A stretch of DNA of 48,634 bases from JBFMEX01 sp040752215 (GCA_040752215.1 JBFMEX010000095.1:1-48634); one strand, 5' to 3'. Counted from the first letter of the stretch, positions 6,344-15,987 are shown. Translations and numbers: made by a program. Notes: a model not told the origin generated them from the letters alone.

Positions 6344-8293
6344 ATGATCTATATGGCAATCGTCTTCCTGCCGGCTCTCGGCGCGCTGATCGCCGGTCTC
6401 TTGGGGCGGGCCATCGGCGACCGCAGCTCGGAGATTGTCACCACCACGCTGCTGCTGGTGTCGGCGGTGCTGTCCTGGATCGTGCTCGTGCGCGTAGGCT
6501 TCGGGCACGAGGTCGCCCGCGTGCCTGTGCTGCGCTGGGTCACATCCGGTGATCTCGACGTCTCGTGGTCGCTCAGGATCGACACGCTGACCGCGGTGAT
6601 GCTGGTCGTCGTCACCACCGTCTCCTCGCTCGTCCACGTCTACTCGATCGGATACATGCATGAGGACGACGGCCGCTCGCGCTTCTTCGCCTACCTGTCG
6701 CTCTTCACCTTTGCCATGCTGATGTTGGTGACGGCCGATAACCTGCTGCAGATGTACTTCGGCTGGGAGGGTGTCGGCCTCGCCTCCTATCTGCTTATCG
6801 GCTTCTGGTACAGGAAGCCCGAGGCCAACGCGGCCGCGATCAAGGCGTTCGTCGTCAACCGTGTCGGCGATTTCGGTTTTGCCCTCGGCATCTTCGGGCT
6901 GTTCGTCGTCTTCCGCTCGATCAACCTCGATGCCGTGTTCGCCGCCGCTCCCGGAGCGGTCGGCAAGACGTTCAACTTCCTCGGCGCCGACGTCGACATT
7001 CTGACCACGCTCTGCCTGCTGCTGTTCATGGGCGCGATGGGCAAGTCGGCGCAGTTCCTTCTGCACACCTGGCTGCCCGACGCGATGGAGGGCCCGACGC
7101 CGGTCTCGGCGCTGATCCACGCCGCCACCATGGTCACCGCCGGCGTGTTCATGGTCGCGCGCCTGTCGCCGCTGTTCGAGTTGGCGCCCGCCGCGCTCGA
7201 GGTGGTGACGCTGGTCGGCGCCGTGACCGCGTTCTTCGCCGCCACCGTCGGCCTCGTCCAGAACGACATCAAGCGGGTGGTCGCCTACTCGACCTGCTCA
7301 CAGCTCGGCTACATGTTCGTCGCCTGCGGCGTCGGCGCCTACGGGGCCGGCATTTTCCACCTCTTCACCCACGCCTTCTTCAAGGCGCTGCTGTTCCTCG
7401 GTGCGGGCTCGGTCATCCACGCAATGCATCACGAGCAGGACATGCGCAACATGGGCGGCCTCGCGCCCAAGATCCGCATCACCTGGGTGATGATGTTGAT
7501 CGGCACGCTTTCGTTGACCGGCGTCGGCATTCCGCACCTCGGCGGCTTTGCCGGCTTCCACTCCAAAGACGCGATCGTCGAGGCGGCCTATGCCGCGCAC
7601 ACACCGTCCAACTACGCGTTCTGGCTGCTGGTCGTTGCCGCACTGATGACCTCGTTCTACTCCTGGCGGCTCGTGTTCATGACCTTCCACGGCAAGACCC
7701 GGGCCGAGCCCGACACCTTCAAGCACGCCCACGAGAGTCCGCCGGTGATGCTGATCCCGCTCGCCGCACTGGCGTTGGGCGCGGCCCTCGCCGGAATCGT
7801 GTTCTCGAACTGGTTCATCGGCCACGACTACAAGGAGTTCTGGGCCAAGTCGCTGTTCGAGGGCGCCAACAACCACATCATGCACGCCATGCACGAGGTG
7901 CCGGAGTGGGCCGCGCTGGCACCGACGATTGCCATGCTCACCGGGTTTGCGATCGCCTACCTCTACTACATCAAGGCGCCCTGGCTGCCGGAAGCGACCG
8001 CGCGCGCGTTCCGCCCGCTCTACCTGTTCCTGCTGAACAAGTGGTACTTCGACGAACTCTACGACATCCTCTTCGTGCGTCCGGCGATGTGGCTCGGACG
8101 CGTGCTGTGGAAGTCCGGTGACGGCGGCGCCATCGACGGCACCATCCACGCCACTGCGCGCAGCGTGATGTGGACCACCGGCAAGGCGGTCCGGGTGCAG
8201 ACCGGCTATGTCTACCACTATGCCTTCGCCATGCTGATCGGCGTGGCGCTGATCCTGACCTGGTTCATGTTCTTCGGCGGGGCGCCCAAATGA
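6344..8293 (+). CDS. nuoL: NADH-quinone oxidoreductase subunit L
   Basis: A 649-residue antiporter-like proton pump at the tip of the complex I membrane arm (ND5 equivalent). Family motifs are clear: FGWEGVGLASYLLIGFWY with the conserved Glu, the helix with LHTWLPDAMEGPTPVSALIH near residue 240, and KRVVAYSTCSQLGYM. The C-terminal part includes the long lateral helix region and a last transmembrane segment (FAMLIGVALILTWFMFFGG). The start at 6344 gives MIYMAIVFLPALGALIAG; the frame is open further upstream only through the repeat. The TGA overlaps the nuoM ATG in an ATGA junction. Confidence 0.97.
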   Translation: MIYMAIVFLPALGALIAGLLGRAIGDRSSEIVTTTLLLVSAVLSWIVLVRVGFGHEVARVPVLRWVTSGDLDVSWSLRIDTLTAVMLVVVTTVSSLVHVYSIGYMHEDDGRSRFFAYLSLFTFAMLMLVTADNLLQMYFGWEGVGLASYLLIGFWYRKPEANAAAIKAFVVNRVGDFGFALGIFGLFVVFRSINLDAVFAAAPGAVGKTFNFLGADVDILTTLCLLLFMGAMGKSAQFLLHTWLPDAMEGPTPVSALIHAATMVTAGVFMVARLSPLFELAPAALEVVTLVGAVTAFFAATVGLVQNDIKRVVAYSTCSQLGYMFVACGVGAYGAGIFHLFTHAFFKALLFLGAGSVIHAMHHEQDMRNMGGLAPKIRITWVMMLIGTLSLTGVGIPHLGGFAGFHSKDAIVEAAYAAHTPSNYAFWLLVVAALMTSFYSWRLVFMTFHGKTRAEPDTFKHAHESPPVMLIPLAALALGAALAGIVFSNWFIGHDYKEFWAKSLFEGANNHIMHAMHEVPEWAALAPTIAMLTGFAIAYLYYIKAPWLPEATARAFRPLYLFLLNKWYFDELYDILFVRPAMWLGRVLWKSGDGGAIDGTIHATARSVMWTTGKAVRVQTGYVYHYAFAMLIGVALILTWFMFFGGAPK

Positions 8294-9819
8294 ATATCGA
8301 CACCGCCCCGATCCTCTCGATCGTCACCTTCCTGCCGCTGGTCGGCGTGCTGTTCATCGCCTTCCTGCCCTCGACGCCGGCCGGCGATCGCAACGCCAAG
8401 TTCGCGTCGCTCTACACGACGCTCTTTACGTTCGCGATCTCGCTGCTCGTGTGGGTCAACTTCGACCCCTCGACGTCGGCGTTCCAGTTCGTCGAGGACA
8501 GCCCCTGGCTCGGCCCGATCCGCTACAAGATGGGCGTCGACGGGATCTCGATGCTGTTCGTGATCCTGACCACGTTCCTGATGCCGTTGTGCATCCTGGC
8601 GAGCTGGGATTCGATCACCGAGCGCGTCAAGGAGTACATGATCGCCTTCCTGGTGCTCGAGACGCTGATGATCGGCGTCTTCTGTGCGCTGGATCTCGTG
8701 CTGTTCTACCTGTTCTTCGAGGCCGGACTGATCCCGATGTTCCTGATCATCGGCGTGTGGGGCGGGCCGCGCCGCGTCTACGCGAGCTTCAAGTTCTTCC
8801 TCTATACGCTGCTCGGCTCGGTGCTGATGCTGCTGGCCATGATGGCGATGTGGTGGCAGGCCGGCTCGACCGACATCCCGACGCTGATGAAGACGTCGTT
8901 CCCGGCCAACATGCAGTGGTGGCTGTGGATCGCGTTCTTCGCCTCGTTCGCGGTCAAGCTGCCGATGTGGCCGGTGCACACCTGGCTGCCCGACGCGCAC
9001 GTCGAGGCGCCGACGGCCGGCTCCGTCATCCTCGCCGGCATTCTCCTCAAGATGGGCGGCTACGGCTTCCTGCGCTTCTCGCTGCCGATGTTCCCTCTGG
9101 CGAGCCAGGATCTGGCGCCGTTCGTGTTCGTGCTCTCGGTCGTCGCCGTCGTCTATACCTCGCTGGTCGCGCTGGCGCAGGAGGACGTGAAAAAGCTGAT
9201 TGCCTACTCCTCCGTTGCCCACATGGGCTTCGTCACGATGGGCATCTTCACCTTCACCCACCAGGGCATCGACGGCGCGATCTTCCAGATGCTCTCGCAC
9301 GGGCTGGTCTCTGCCGCGCTGTTCCTGTGCGTCGGCGTGATCTACGACCGAATGCACACGCGCGAGATTGCCGCCTACGGCGGGCTCGTCGAGCGCATGC
9401 CGATCTACGCCGCCTGCTTCATGGTGTTCACCATGGCCAATGTCGGCCTGCCCGGCACCTCGGGCTTCATCGGCGAGTTCCTGACGCTGCTCGCCGCCTT
9501 CAAGGTCAACACCTGGGTCGCCTTCCTCGCCACAAGCGGCGTGATCCTGTCCGCGGCCTATGCGCTCTACCTCTACCGGCGCGTGATCTTCGGCGCGCTC
9601 GAGAAGCCGAGCCTCGCCGCAATCAAGGACCTTTCTCCGCGTGAGATCGCGGTGCTCGCCCCGCTGGTGCTGCTGACGATCCTGTTCGGCTTCTACCCCG
9701 CGCCGGTGCTCGACGTGACGCAGCGCTCGGTCAAGGACCTGGTTGCGCACTACGAGGCCGCGGTGCGGCCGGGGACCGAGAGGAAGACGACTTCAATCGA
9801 CGAGGCCATCCGGCGATGA
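8290..9819 (+). CDS. nuoM: NADH-quinone oxidoreductase subunit M
   Basis: A 509-residue antiporter-like proton-pumping subunit (ND4 equivalent). Visible family motifs are the conserved Glu in LFYLFFEAGLIPMFLIIG near residue 144, the LPMWPVHTWLPDAHVEAPTA helix near residue 235 and KKLIAYSSVAHMGFV. About 14 hydrophobic segments are apparent, as expected. The ATG at 8290 overlaps the nuoL stop, and its own stop overlaps the nuoN start, so nuoL, nuoM and nuoN form a translationally coupled block. Confidence 0.97.
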   Translation: MNIDTAPILSIVTFLPLVGVLFIAFLPSTPAGDRNAKFASLYTTLFTFAISLLVWVNFDPSTSAFQFVEDSPWLGPIRYKMGVDGISMLFVILTTFLMPLCILASWDSITERVKEYMIAFLVLETLMIGVFCALDLVLFYLFFEAGLIPMFLIIGVWGGPRRVYASFKFFLYTLLGSVLMLLAMMAMWWQAGSTDIPTLMKTSFPANMQWWLWIAFFASFAVKLPMWPVHTWLPDAHVEAPTAGSVILAGILLKMGGYGFLRFSLPMFPLASQDLAPFVFVLSVVAVVYTSLVALAQEDVKKLIAYSSVAHMGFVTMGIFTFTHQGIDGAIFQMLSHGLVSAALFLCVGVIYDRMHTREIAAYGGLVERMPIYAACFMVFTMANVGLPGTSGFIGEFLTLLAAFKVNTWVAFLATSGVILSAAYALYLYRRVIFGALEKPSLAAIKDLSPREIAVLAPLVLLTILFGFYPAPVLDVTQRSVKDLVAHYEAAVRPGTERKTTSIDEAIRR

Positions 9820-11261
9820 GCGAGATACTCAACTACGCGGTGCTGCCGGAGATCGTCGTCGCGGTCGGCGCGATGGCGCTGATGATGATCGGCGTGTTCC
9901 AGAAGCAGGACGATGGATCGGGTGAGACGATCGGCTGGCTCGCGGTTGGCGTGCTCGGCCTCGCCGCGGCTCTCATCGCGCTGCAGCCCGCGGCCTCATC
10001 GTTCCACTTCAACGATGCGTTCATCTCCGACGCCTTCGCCCGCTTCATGAAGCTCCTGGTGCTGGCCGGCTCGGCGTTTGCATTGATGCTGTCGTTCGAC
10101 TATCTGAGATCGCACCGGGCGATGGTGTTCGAGGTGCCGGTGCTGGTGCTGCTCGCCACCGCCGGCATGATGATGATGGTCTCCGCCGGCGACCTCATTG
10201 CGCTCTATCTCGGGATCGAGCTGCAGAGTCTGGCGCTCTACGTGATGGCCTCGATCCGGCGCGATTCGGTGAAATCGAGCGAGGCCGGCCTCAAGTATTT
10301 CGTGCTCGGCGCCTTGTCCTCGGGCATGCTGCTCTATGGCGCCTCGCTGATCTACGGCTTCACCGGCAGCACCAATTTCCAGCTAATCGCCGGCGCCGCC
10401 AAGGCGGCGAGCAGTCAGGCGTCCTTCGGCCTGACGATCGGCCTCGTGTTCCTGCTGGTCGGCATCGCCTTCAAGATTTCGGCGGTGCCGTTCCACATGT
10501 GGACCCCGGACGTCTACGAGGGTGCGCCGACGCCGATCACCGCCTTCTTCGCTTCCGCGCCCAAGATGGCCGCGATGGCGCTGCTATTGCGCGTGCTCGG
10601 CACCGCGTTCCCGGGGCTCGCAGGGCAGTGGCAGCAGATCGTCGTGTTCCTGGCCATCGCCTCGATGCTGCTCGGCGCATTCGCCGCCATCGGTCAGACC
10701 AATATCAAGCGGCTGATGGCCTATTCCTCGATCGGTCATATCGGCTTCGCGCTCGTCGGGCTTGCCGCCAACAGCCAGGATGGTGCTCGCGGCGTGCTGT
10801 TCTACATGGCGATCTACCTGATCATGACGCTCGGCACCTTCGCCTGCATCCTCGCCATGCGCCGGAAGGACGAGATGGTCGAGGACATCGAGGAGCTGGG
10901 CGGGCTCGCCGAGACCAATCTGCCGATGGCATTCATCCTCGCCATGCTGATGTTCTCGCTCGCCGGCATCCCGCCGCTCGCCGGTTTCTTCGCCAAGTTC
11001 TACGTGCTGGCTCCGGCGATCAATGCCGGGCTGTACACGCTCGCGGTGATCGGCGTCGTCGCCAGCGTGATCGGCGCCTACTACTACATCAGGATCGTCA
11101 AGATCATGTTCTTCGACGACGCGCGCGAGAGGATGCTCGAGGTGCCGAAGGTGGCGGGCGTGGTGATGGGGCTCGCCGGCTTCCTGGTACTGTTCTACGT
11201 CGTCTATCCGGCGCCGCTGCTCGACGCCGCCGCCGAGGCTGCCAAGTCGCTCCGGTTCTGA
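9816..11261 (+). CDS. nuoN: NADH-quinone oxidoreductase subunit N
   Basis: A 481-residue antiporter-like membrane subunit (ND2 equivalent) and the last nuo gene. Conserved features include the GDLIALYLGIELQSLALYVM helix with its Glu, KISAVPFHMWTPDVYEGAPT near residue 227, and KRLMAYSSIGHIGFAL. Length and motif order are standard. It starts four bases inside nuoM and is followed by birA after only 5 bases, so transcription probably continues into the next genes. Confidence 0.97.
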   Translation: MSEILNYAVLPEIVVAVGAMALMMIGVFQKQDDGSGETIGWLAVGVLGLAAALIALQPAASSFHFNDAFISDAFARFMKLLVLAGSAFALMLSFDYLRSHRAMVFEVPVLVLLATAGMMMMVSAGDLIALYLGIELQSLALYVMASIRRDSVKSSEAGLKYFVLGALSSGMLLYGASLIYGFTGSTNFQLIAGAAKAASSQASFGLTIGLVFLLVGIAFKISAVPFHMWTPDVYEGAPTPITAFFASAPKMAAMALLLRVLGTAFPGLAGQWQQIVVFLAIASMLLGAFAAIGQTNIKRLMAYSSIGHIGFALVGLAANSQDGARGVLFYMAIYLIMTLGTFACILAMRRKDEMVEDIEELGGLAETNLPMAFILAMLMFSLAGIPPLAGFFAKFYVLAPAINAGLYTLAVIGVVASVIGAYYYIRIVKIMFFDDARERMLEVPKVAGVVMGLAGFLVLFYVVYPAPLLDAAAEAAKSLRF

Positions 11262-11266
11262 GCGCG

Positions 11267-12052
11267 ATGGGACGGTCGTCGAGGGAGCCAGCACCGCGTC
11301 CAGCCATTCCGGTGATCGAGCGAGACAGCGTCGTCTCGACCAACGACGAGGCGCTGGCGCTCGCACGGCGCGGCGAGACCGGTCCGCTCTGGGTCGTCGC
11401 CCGCCGCCAGACCGGCGGGCGCGGACGCAGCGGGCGTGGCTGGGAGAGCGTGCCCGGAAACCTACATGCGAGCCTCCTGCTGCCGGTGGCGGCGCCGGCT
11501 GGCCGCCTGCCGCAACTCGCGCTGGTCGCCGGGATCGGCGCATTCGACGCGATCACCGCCGTGGCGGGCGAGGGCCGCCCGTCCGGCCTGCGCCTCAAGT
11601 GGCCGAACGACATCCTGGTCGGTAGCGCGAAGCTCGGCGGCATCCTGGTAGAGAGCAGGCGCAGCGCCGGCCATATTGCGGCGGCGGTGATCGGCATCGG
11701 ATTGAATGTCAGGGTGGTGCCGCAGCTGGCCGGTCGCCGGGCGACGAGCCTTGCGGTCGAGGGCGTCGCGGTCGGGTGCGAGCGGCTGATCGAGGAGCTT
11801 TCGCAGGCGCTCGCCGGCTGGGTGGCCCGCTGGGACGATGGGCGCGGATTTGGCGAGGTGCGTTCGGCATGGCTGTTGCGCGCCGGCGCGCTGGGGGAGT
11901 CGATCGTCGTCAATTCGGCCTCCGGGCCGCTCGCCGGACGCTATCGCGGGATCGACGAGGAGGGGGCCTTGTTGATCGCCGATGCCAAGGGACGAACCGT
12001 CAAGGTGAGCCATGGCGACGTCGACCTCGGCCCGCCGGACGAATTCTGCTAA
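11267..12052 (+). CDS. birA: Biotin--[acetyl-CoA-carboxylase] ligase
   Basis: A 261-residue BirA-type ligase that makes biotinyl-AMP and transfers biotin to carboxyl carrier proteins such as AccB. The biotin/ATP-binding loop reads GRGRSGRGW near residue 49, and KWPNDILVGSAKLGGILVE holds the catalytic lysine. A C-terminal SH3-like domain (GRYRGIDEEGALLI) closes the protein. There is no N-terminal helix-turn-helix, so unlike E. coli BirA it should not repress a biotin operon. It starts 5 bases after nuoN; this nuoN-birA-RNase J order is common in alphaproteobacteria. Confidence 0.95.
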   Translation: MGRSSREPAPRPAIPVIERDSVVSTNDEALALARRGETGPLWVVARRQTGGRGRSGRGWESVPGNLHASLLLPVAAPAGRLPQLALVAGIGAFDAITAVAGEGRPSGLRLKWPNDILVGSAKLGGILVESRRSAGHIAAAVIGIGLNVRVVPQLAGRRATSLAVEGVAVGCERLIEELSQALAGWVARWDDGRGFGEVRSAWLLRAGALGESIVVNSASGPLAGRYRGIDEEGALLIADAKGRTVKVSHGDVDLGPPDEFC

Positions 12053-12090
12053 GGCGGGGACCGGAGCGAAGGTGGAGATCGAGTAGCAGC

Positions 12091-13797
12091 ATGCCGCAAG
12101 CCTCAGTAAAGCCGCGCCGCGGGTCGGGCGGGGACGAGCTCGTGTTCGTCGCCCTCGGCGGCATCGGCGAGATCGGCATGAACGCCTATCTCTACGGCTT
12201 CGGGCCGCCGGGTGCGCGCCGCTGGCTTATGGTCGACCTCGGCATCACCTTTCCCGAGGGTGAGTTCGATCCGGGCGTCGACGTCATCCTCCCGGACCTG
12301 CGCTTCATCGCCGCCGAGCGCCAAGCGCTCGACGGGCTGGTGCTGACCCACGCCCACGAGGACCACATCGGCGCGGTGATCGACCTGTGGGAGCGCATCG
12401 AGGCACCGATCTACACGACGCCGTTCACCGCCGGGATGCTGCGCACCAAGGCGGCCGAGTACGGCGGCCGCCTGAAGCTGCCGATCAAGGAGATTCCGCT
12501 CGGCGGGCGGTTCCGGGCCGGCCCTTTCGACGTCGAGCTGGTCTCCATGTCGCATTCGATTCCGGAGCCCAACGCGTTGGCGATCCGCACCCCCGCCGGC
12601 CTCGTGCTGCACACCGGCGACTGGAAGCTCGATGCCGAGCCGCTGGTCGGCACGCCGCCCGACGAGGCGCGGCTCGCCGCGCTCGGTATCGAAGGCGTGC
12701 TGGCGATAGTGTGCGATTCGACCAACGCCATGCGCGAGGGGCGCTCGCCCTCCGAGCTGGAGGTGGCGAAGTCGCTCGCGGGCATCATCAAGAAGGCGAG
12801 CCGGCGCGTCGCCGTCACCACGTTCTCCTCCAACGTCGCACGTATCCGCGCGGTGGCCGACGCGGCGCGTGCCTCCGGCCGCCGGCTCGTCGTGGCTGGC
12901 CGCGCCCTGCATCGCGTCATCCAGGTGGCGATCGACACCGGCTACCTGCCGAAGCGCCTCGAGTACCTCGACCAGCAGGAAGCGGCCTACCTGAAGCCCG
13001 AGGAGGTGGTCGTGCTGTGCACCGGCAGCCAGGGCGAGCCGCGCGCGGCGATGGCGCGCATCGCGGAGGGCTCCCACCCCGATATCGAGCTCGACAAGGG
13101 CGACCTCGTCATCTTCTCCTCGCGCACCATTCCCGGCAACGAGAAGGAGGTCGGGCGCATCCAGAACGGCCTCGTCAGGATGGGCTGCGAGGTGCTGGCC
13201 GACGGCGAGGCGCTGGTGCATGTCACCGGCCACCCGCGCCGCGACGAACTGCGCCAGATGTACGCCTGGATCCGGCCGCGGATCGCGATCCCAATGCACG
13301 GCGAGGCCCGCCACGTCATGGCGCACGCCCGATTGGCGCGCGAGGCCGGCGTGCCGACGGTGGTCCCGGCCTTCAACGGCGAGATGGTCCGTCTCGCGCC
13401 CGATCCCGTCAAGATCATCGACGACGTGCCGGTCGGGCGACTGTTCCGTGACGGCAATCTGATCATCCCCTCGGAGGAGGGGCCGGTGCGCGAGCGCCGC
13501 AAGCTCGGCTTCGTCGGCCTCGTCGCTGTGGCGCTGGCAATCGACACCGGCGGCGCCGTTCTGGCCGAGCCGGAGATCGCCCTCGACGGCATCCCGGGCG
13601 AGACCGCGGACGGCGAGCCGATGGACGAGGTCGTCATGACCGCCGTCGAGGGCACGCTGAAGAGCATCCCCGCCAAGCGCCGGCGCGACGTGGAGCTGGT
13701 GCGCGACGCGCTGAAGCGCGCCGTCCGATCGGCCATCTTCAACCATTGGGGCAAGAAGCCTATTTGCAAGGTGCTGATCAGCGTGGTCGAAGACTGA
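12091..13797 (+). CDS. rnj: Ribonuclease J
   Basis: A 568-residue metallo-beta-lactamase/beta-CASP ribonuclease with 5'-exo- and endonuclease activity in RNA processing and mRNA decay. The zinc-binding motif LTHAHEDHIGAV near residue 85 and the later GDWKLD segment mark the lactamase fold; the beta-CASP part includes CDSTNAMREGRSPSE, TFSSNVARIRA, CTGSQGEPRAAMARIA and IPMHGEARHVMAHA. The C-terminal domain is present, so the gene is full length. It lies 38 bases after birA. The start at 12091 (MPQASVKPRRGSG) puts the catalytic domain at its normal distance from the N-terminus. Confidence 0.95.
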   Translation: MPQASVKPRRGSGGDELVFVALGGIGEIGMNAYLYGFGPPGARRWLMVDLGITFPEGEFDPGVDVILPDLRFIAAERQALDGLVLTHAHEDHIGAVIDLWERIEAPIYTTPFTAGMLRTKAAEYGGRLKLPIKEIPLGGRFRAGPFDVELVSMSHSIPEPNALAIRTPAGLVLHTGDWKLDAEPLVGTPPDEARLAALGIEGVLAIVCDSTNAMREGRSPSELEVAKSLAGIIKKASRRVAVTTFSSNVARIRAVADAARASGRRLVVAGRALHRVIQVAIDTGYLPKRLEYLDQQEAAYLKPEEVVVLCTGSQGEPRAAMARIAEGSHPDIELDKGDLVIFSSRTIPGNEKEVGRIQNGLVRMGCEVLADGEALVHVTGHPRRDELRQMYAWIRPRIAIPMHGEARHVMAHARLAREAGVPTVVPAFNGEMVRLAPDPVKIIDDVPVGRLFRDGNLIIPSEEGPVRERRKLGFVGLVAVALAIDTGGAVLAEPEIALDGIPGETADGEPMDEVVMTAVEGTLKSIPAKRRRDVELVRDALKRAVRSAIFNHWGKKPICKVLISVVED

Positions 13798-13847
13798 CAC
13801 AACGACGCGGCGGCGCCCCGCGCCGACCGCTACGACGAGAGGTGGAT

Positions 13848-14252
13848 ATGATCGGACGGCTCAATCACGTGGCCATTGCAGTCAAGGATCTGAAGGCGGC
13901 GACGGCGGTCTATCGCGCGACGCTCGGCGCCGAGGTGTCCGAGCCGCTGGCCCAGCCCGAGCACGGCGTCACGGTGGTCTTCATCACGCTCCCCAACACC
14001 AAAATCGAGCTGCTGGAGCCGCTGGGCGAGGGCTCGCCGATCGCGCGCTTCGTCGAGAAGAACCCGGACGGCGGCATCCACCATGTCTGCTACGAGGTCG
14101 ACGACATCCTCGCCGCGCGCGACAAGCTCAAGGCGGACGGCGCCCGCGTGCTCGGCGACGGCAGTCCCAAGATCGGCGCCCACGGCAAGCCGGTGCTGTT
14201 CCTGCACCCGAAGGATTTCTGCGGCACGCTGGTCGAGCTGGAGCAGGCGTGA
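13848..14252 (+). CDS. mce: Methylmalonyl-CoA epimerase
   Basis: A 134-residue protein of the glyoxalase/VOC fold that interconverts the 2R and 2S forms of methylmalonyl-CoA on the route from propionyl-CoA to succinyl-CoA. Metal-binding positions are visible in RLNHVAIAVKDL, in the IELLEPLGEGSPIARF segment with its Glu, in GGIHHVCYEVDD and in the final LVELEQ. Length and motif order fit the family well. The start follows GAGAGGTGGAT. The DUF1467 gene begins 7 bases after the stop. Confidence 0.93.
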   Translation: MIGRLNHVAIAVKDLKAATAVYRATLGAEVSEPLAQPEHGVTVVFITLPNTKIELLEPLGEGSPIARFVEKNPDGGIHHVCYEVDDILAARDKLKADGARVLGDGSPKIGAHGKPVLFLHPKDFCGTLVELEQA

Positions 14253-14259
14253 GGACGCA

Positions 14260-14520
14260 ATGAGCCTGACGCTCGCCATCGCGCTCTACTTCGTCATCTG
14301 GTGGACGGTGCTGTTCGCGGTGCTGCCGCTTGGCCTCAAGACCCAGGACGAGGCGGGCGAGGTGGTGCCGGGTACGCCGGAAAGCGCGCCTGTGCGTCCG
14401 CACCTGGTCAAGCTGTTCCTCATCAACACCGTGGTGGCGTCGATCGTGTTCGCGATCGTGTGGGCGGCGATCGTCTACAAGTGGATCCCGATCGGCTCGA
14501 CCACGCTGCCGTACCGGTAG
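14260..14520 (+). CDS. DUF1467 family small membrane protein
   Basis: An 86-residue protein with two transmembrane helices: residues 4-24 (LAIALYFVIWWTVLFAVLPLG) and roughly 49-70. The loop between them contains KTQDEAGEVVPGTPESAP, typical of the short DUF1467 proteins that follow mce in many alphaproteobacteria. No biochemical role is established. It is the last gene of this run and is followed by a strong hairpin. Confidence 0.88.
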   Translation: MSLTLAIALYFVIWWTVLFAVLPLGLKTQDEAGEVVPGTPESAPVRPHLVKLFLINTVVASIVFAIVWAAIVYKWIPIGSTTLPYR

Positions 14521-14995
14521 CCGATCTGCTTGCTTTCGGGGCGAAATGCCTCGAATCGCGAAGGGGTCGGTCCCGGCGGACCGACCCCTTGGCATCTGGC
14601 AATGGTCTGCATCCGCCGTCGGCCATCGAGGGCCGGCTGTCGCGGACGCCACAGCCTTGCCGGGCAAACCCGGTCGGCCGCATTTGCTCTCCCTAGACCT
14701 GGGCCATAGCCGCGTGAATCATCGGCGTGGACCCTTACGAAACCTGCAACGACGCGCGCACCATAGCCAAGCGAGGCTCCGCTGTCACCCGCCAACAGGC
14801 TGCCAGAATCGGTTTTTTTTCGCTGCAACAGCAAATATTTGCCGCATTGGGCCGAAGTCCGGCGGCGGACGGGAATTGTGGCCGATCCGGTACGCTTGCG
14901 GAGGACCTCGAGCGGCGGGTCGGCGCGGGGGCGTCCCCGCCTGCCGGGGACCTGCTATTGATCGACGTCAGTCGTGTGCGCATCGGGGCGTTCGG
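14521..14995. other. Gene-poor stretch after the DUF1467 gene
   Basis: About 475 bases without a convincing gene. It begins with a probable terminator (14561-14590). Further on there is an isolated run of eight T at 14814-14821, unusual in such GC-rich DNA, and a short hairpin GCGGGG-GCGT-CCCCGC at 14925-14940, about 55 bases before the next coding start. Promoter elements for the next gene should lie here, but I cannot assign them. Confidence 0.5.
14561..14590 (+). terminator. Hairpin terminator after nuo-birA-rnj-mce-DUF1467
   Basis: A perfect 13-bp stem (AAGGGGTCGGTCC paired with GGACCGACCCCTT) around a CGGC tetraloop. It starts 40 bases after the DUF1467 stop. Only two T follow the stem, so it is not a textbook intrinsic terminator, but the stem is long and GC-rich and its position at the end of a gene run fits a termination or 3'-end protection role. 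Confidence 0.6.
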
Positions 14996-15781
14996 GTGGC
15001 GTTGCCGCGTCTGTGTAGACTTGTTCTGGCGGCCGGGCTGGCTCTCGCCAGCGTCGCGCGCGCCGGCGGCGCCGAGCTCAAAGTGGAGCTCAACGAGTTG
15101 GCGCGGCTCCTGGCCGCCGTCGCCGACGGCGCCAAGGTGCGCCTGCACAATGTGCCGGCGGGACCGGTCGATTTCTCGGGCGGCTCGGCGCTGACAATCG
15201 CCGGCAAGGAGGTGGCGGTTCCGATCCCCGTCCGCACCTTCGACAAGGCCGGCGCCCGATACGCCTATTTTCTCAACGATCTCAACTCGACCGACATCGC
15301 GATCTCGGCCGAAGGCGGGGCCCTGCGTTTGAAGCTCGGGTTCGAGGGCGAGGGTCCGGAGCTGGTCGGGCACTGTGTCGCGGGGCTGTGTCCGCCGTCC
15401 GGCATGCTGCCCGAGGTCGAGTGGGCGACGGGCTCGGTCGCCATAGATCTGGCGCCGGTCCAGCAGGGCGAATCGCTTTCGCTCGAGGTCCGAGCGGTGG
15501 TGATCGGCGGCTCTTTCCAGCCGCGTTGCCGCAAGGAGACCGGCCTCCTCTCGGGCGCGCTCTGCACGGCGGTGCTGTCGCAGGCCCGGGCCGCCGTTCA
15601 GCGCCTCAAGGGAGACCTCGACGCGGGCCTCAAGGCCGAGATGAACAAGCCCGAGATGCGCCAGAAGCTTGCCGACATGCTGCACAGCCGCCTCCCCAAG
15701 GGCCCCGCCGGCGCGATTCGCGTCAGGAGCGTCAAGATCGAGGCGGGTGCGGTCAAGGTCTCGTTCTGTCTCGCATGCTGA
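14996..15781 (+). CDS. Exported cysteine-containing protein of unknown function
   Basis: A 261-residue product when started at the GTG at 14996, which gives a clear signal peptide (VALPRLCRLVLAAGLALASV, cleavage near ARA-GG). No ATG in this frame gives a better start. The mature protein has cysteine-bearing segments GHCVAGLCPP, RCRKETG and GALCTAV and ends SFCLAC, so disulfides or metal binding are possible in the periplasm. The middle section looks like a beta-rich domain, followed by a charged helix near residues 195-235 (RLKGDLDAGLKAEMNKPEMR). I recognise no family. It lies between the DUF1467 gene and proS, which are often neighbours in related bacteria, so it may be a lineage-specific addition. 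Confidence 0.7.
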   Translation: MALPRLCRLVLAAGLALASVARAGGAELKVELNELARLLAAVADGAKVRLHNVPAGPVDFSGGSALTIAGKEVAVPIPVRTFDKAGARYAYFLNDLNSTDIAISAEGGALRLKLGFEGEGPELVGHCVAGLCPPSGMLPEVEWATGSVAIDLAPVQQGESLSLEVRAVVIGGSFQPRCRKETGLLSGALCTAVLSQARAAVQRLKGDLDAGLKAEMNKPEMRQKLADMLHSRLPKGPAGAIRVRSVKIEAGAVKVSFCLAC

Positions 15782-15987
15782 GCCGCTCGGGCGGCATGTT
15801 GTCCGGCGCCGGTCCCTTGGCCGGGATTGCCTTGGCCGCGCCTCGTGGGCTATGAGCGATCGCGTCCGCGGCGCACCCGCCCAAGGGGCCGTCGGCCGGG
15901 CGCCGCCATGCGATGGAGCCGCTCGCCGATGCCGTCTTCCCGCCGTCTCCCGCGTTGCTCTCGTCCGCCCGCGCCGGGAGCCGGCCG

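Noticed and set aside
14814..14821. Run of eight T that could end a small RNA
   Set aside because: No stable hairpin lies directly before it on the plus strand, and on the minus strand it would be a run of A. I see no promoter for a small RNA either.
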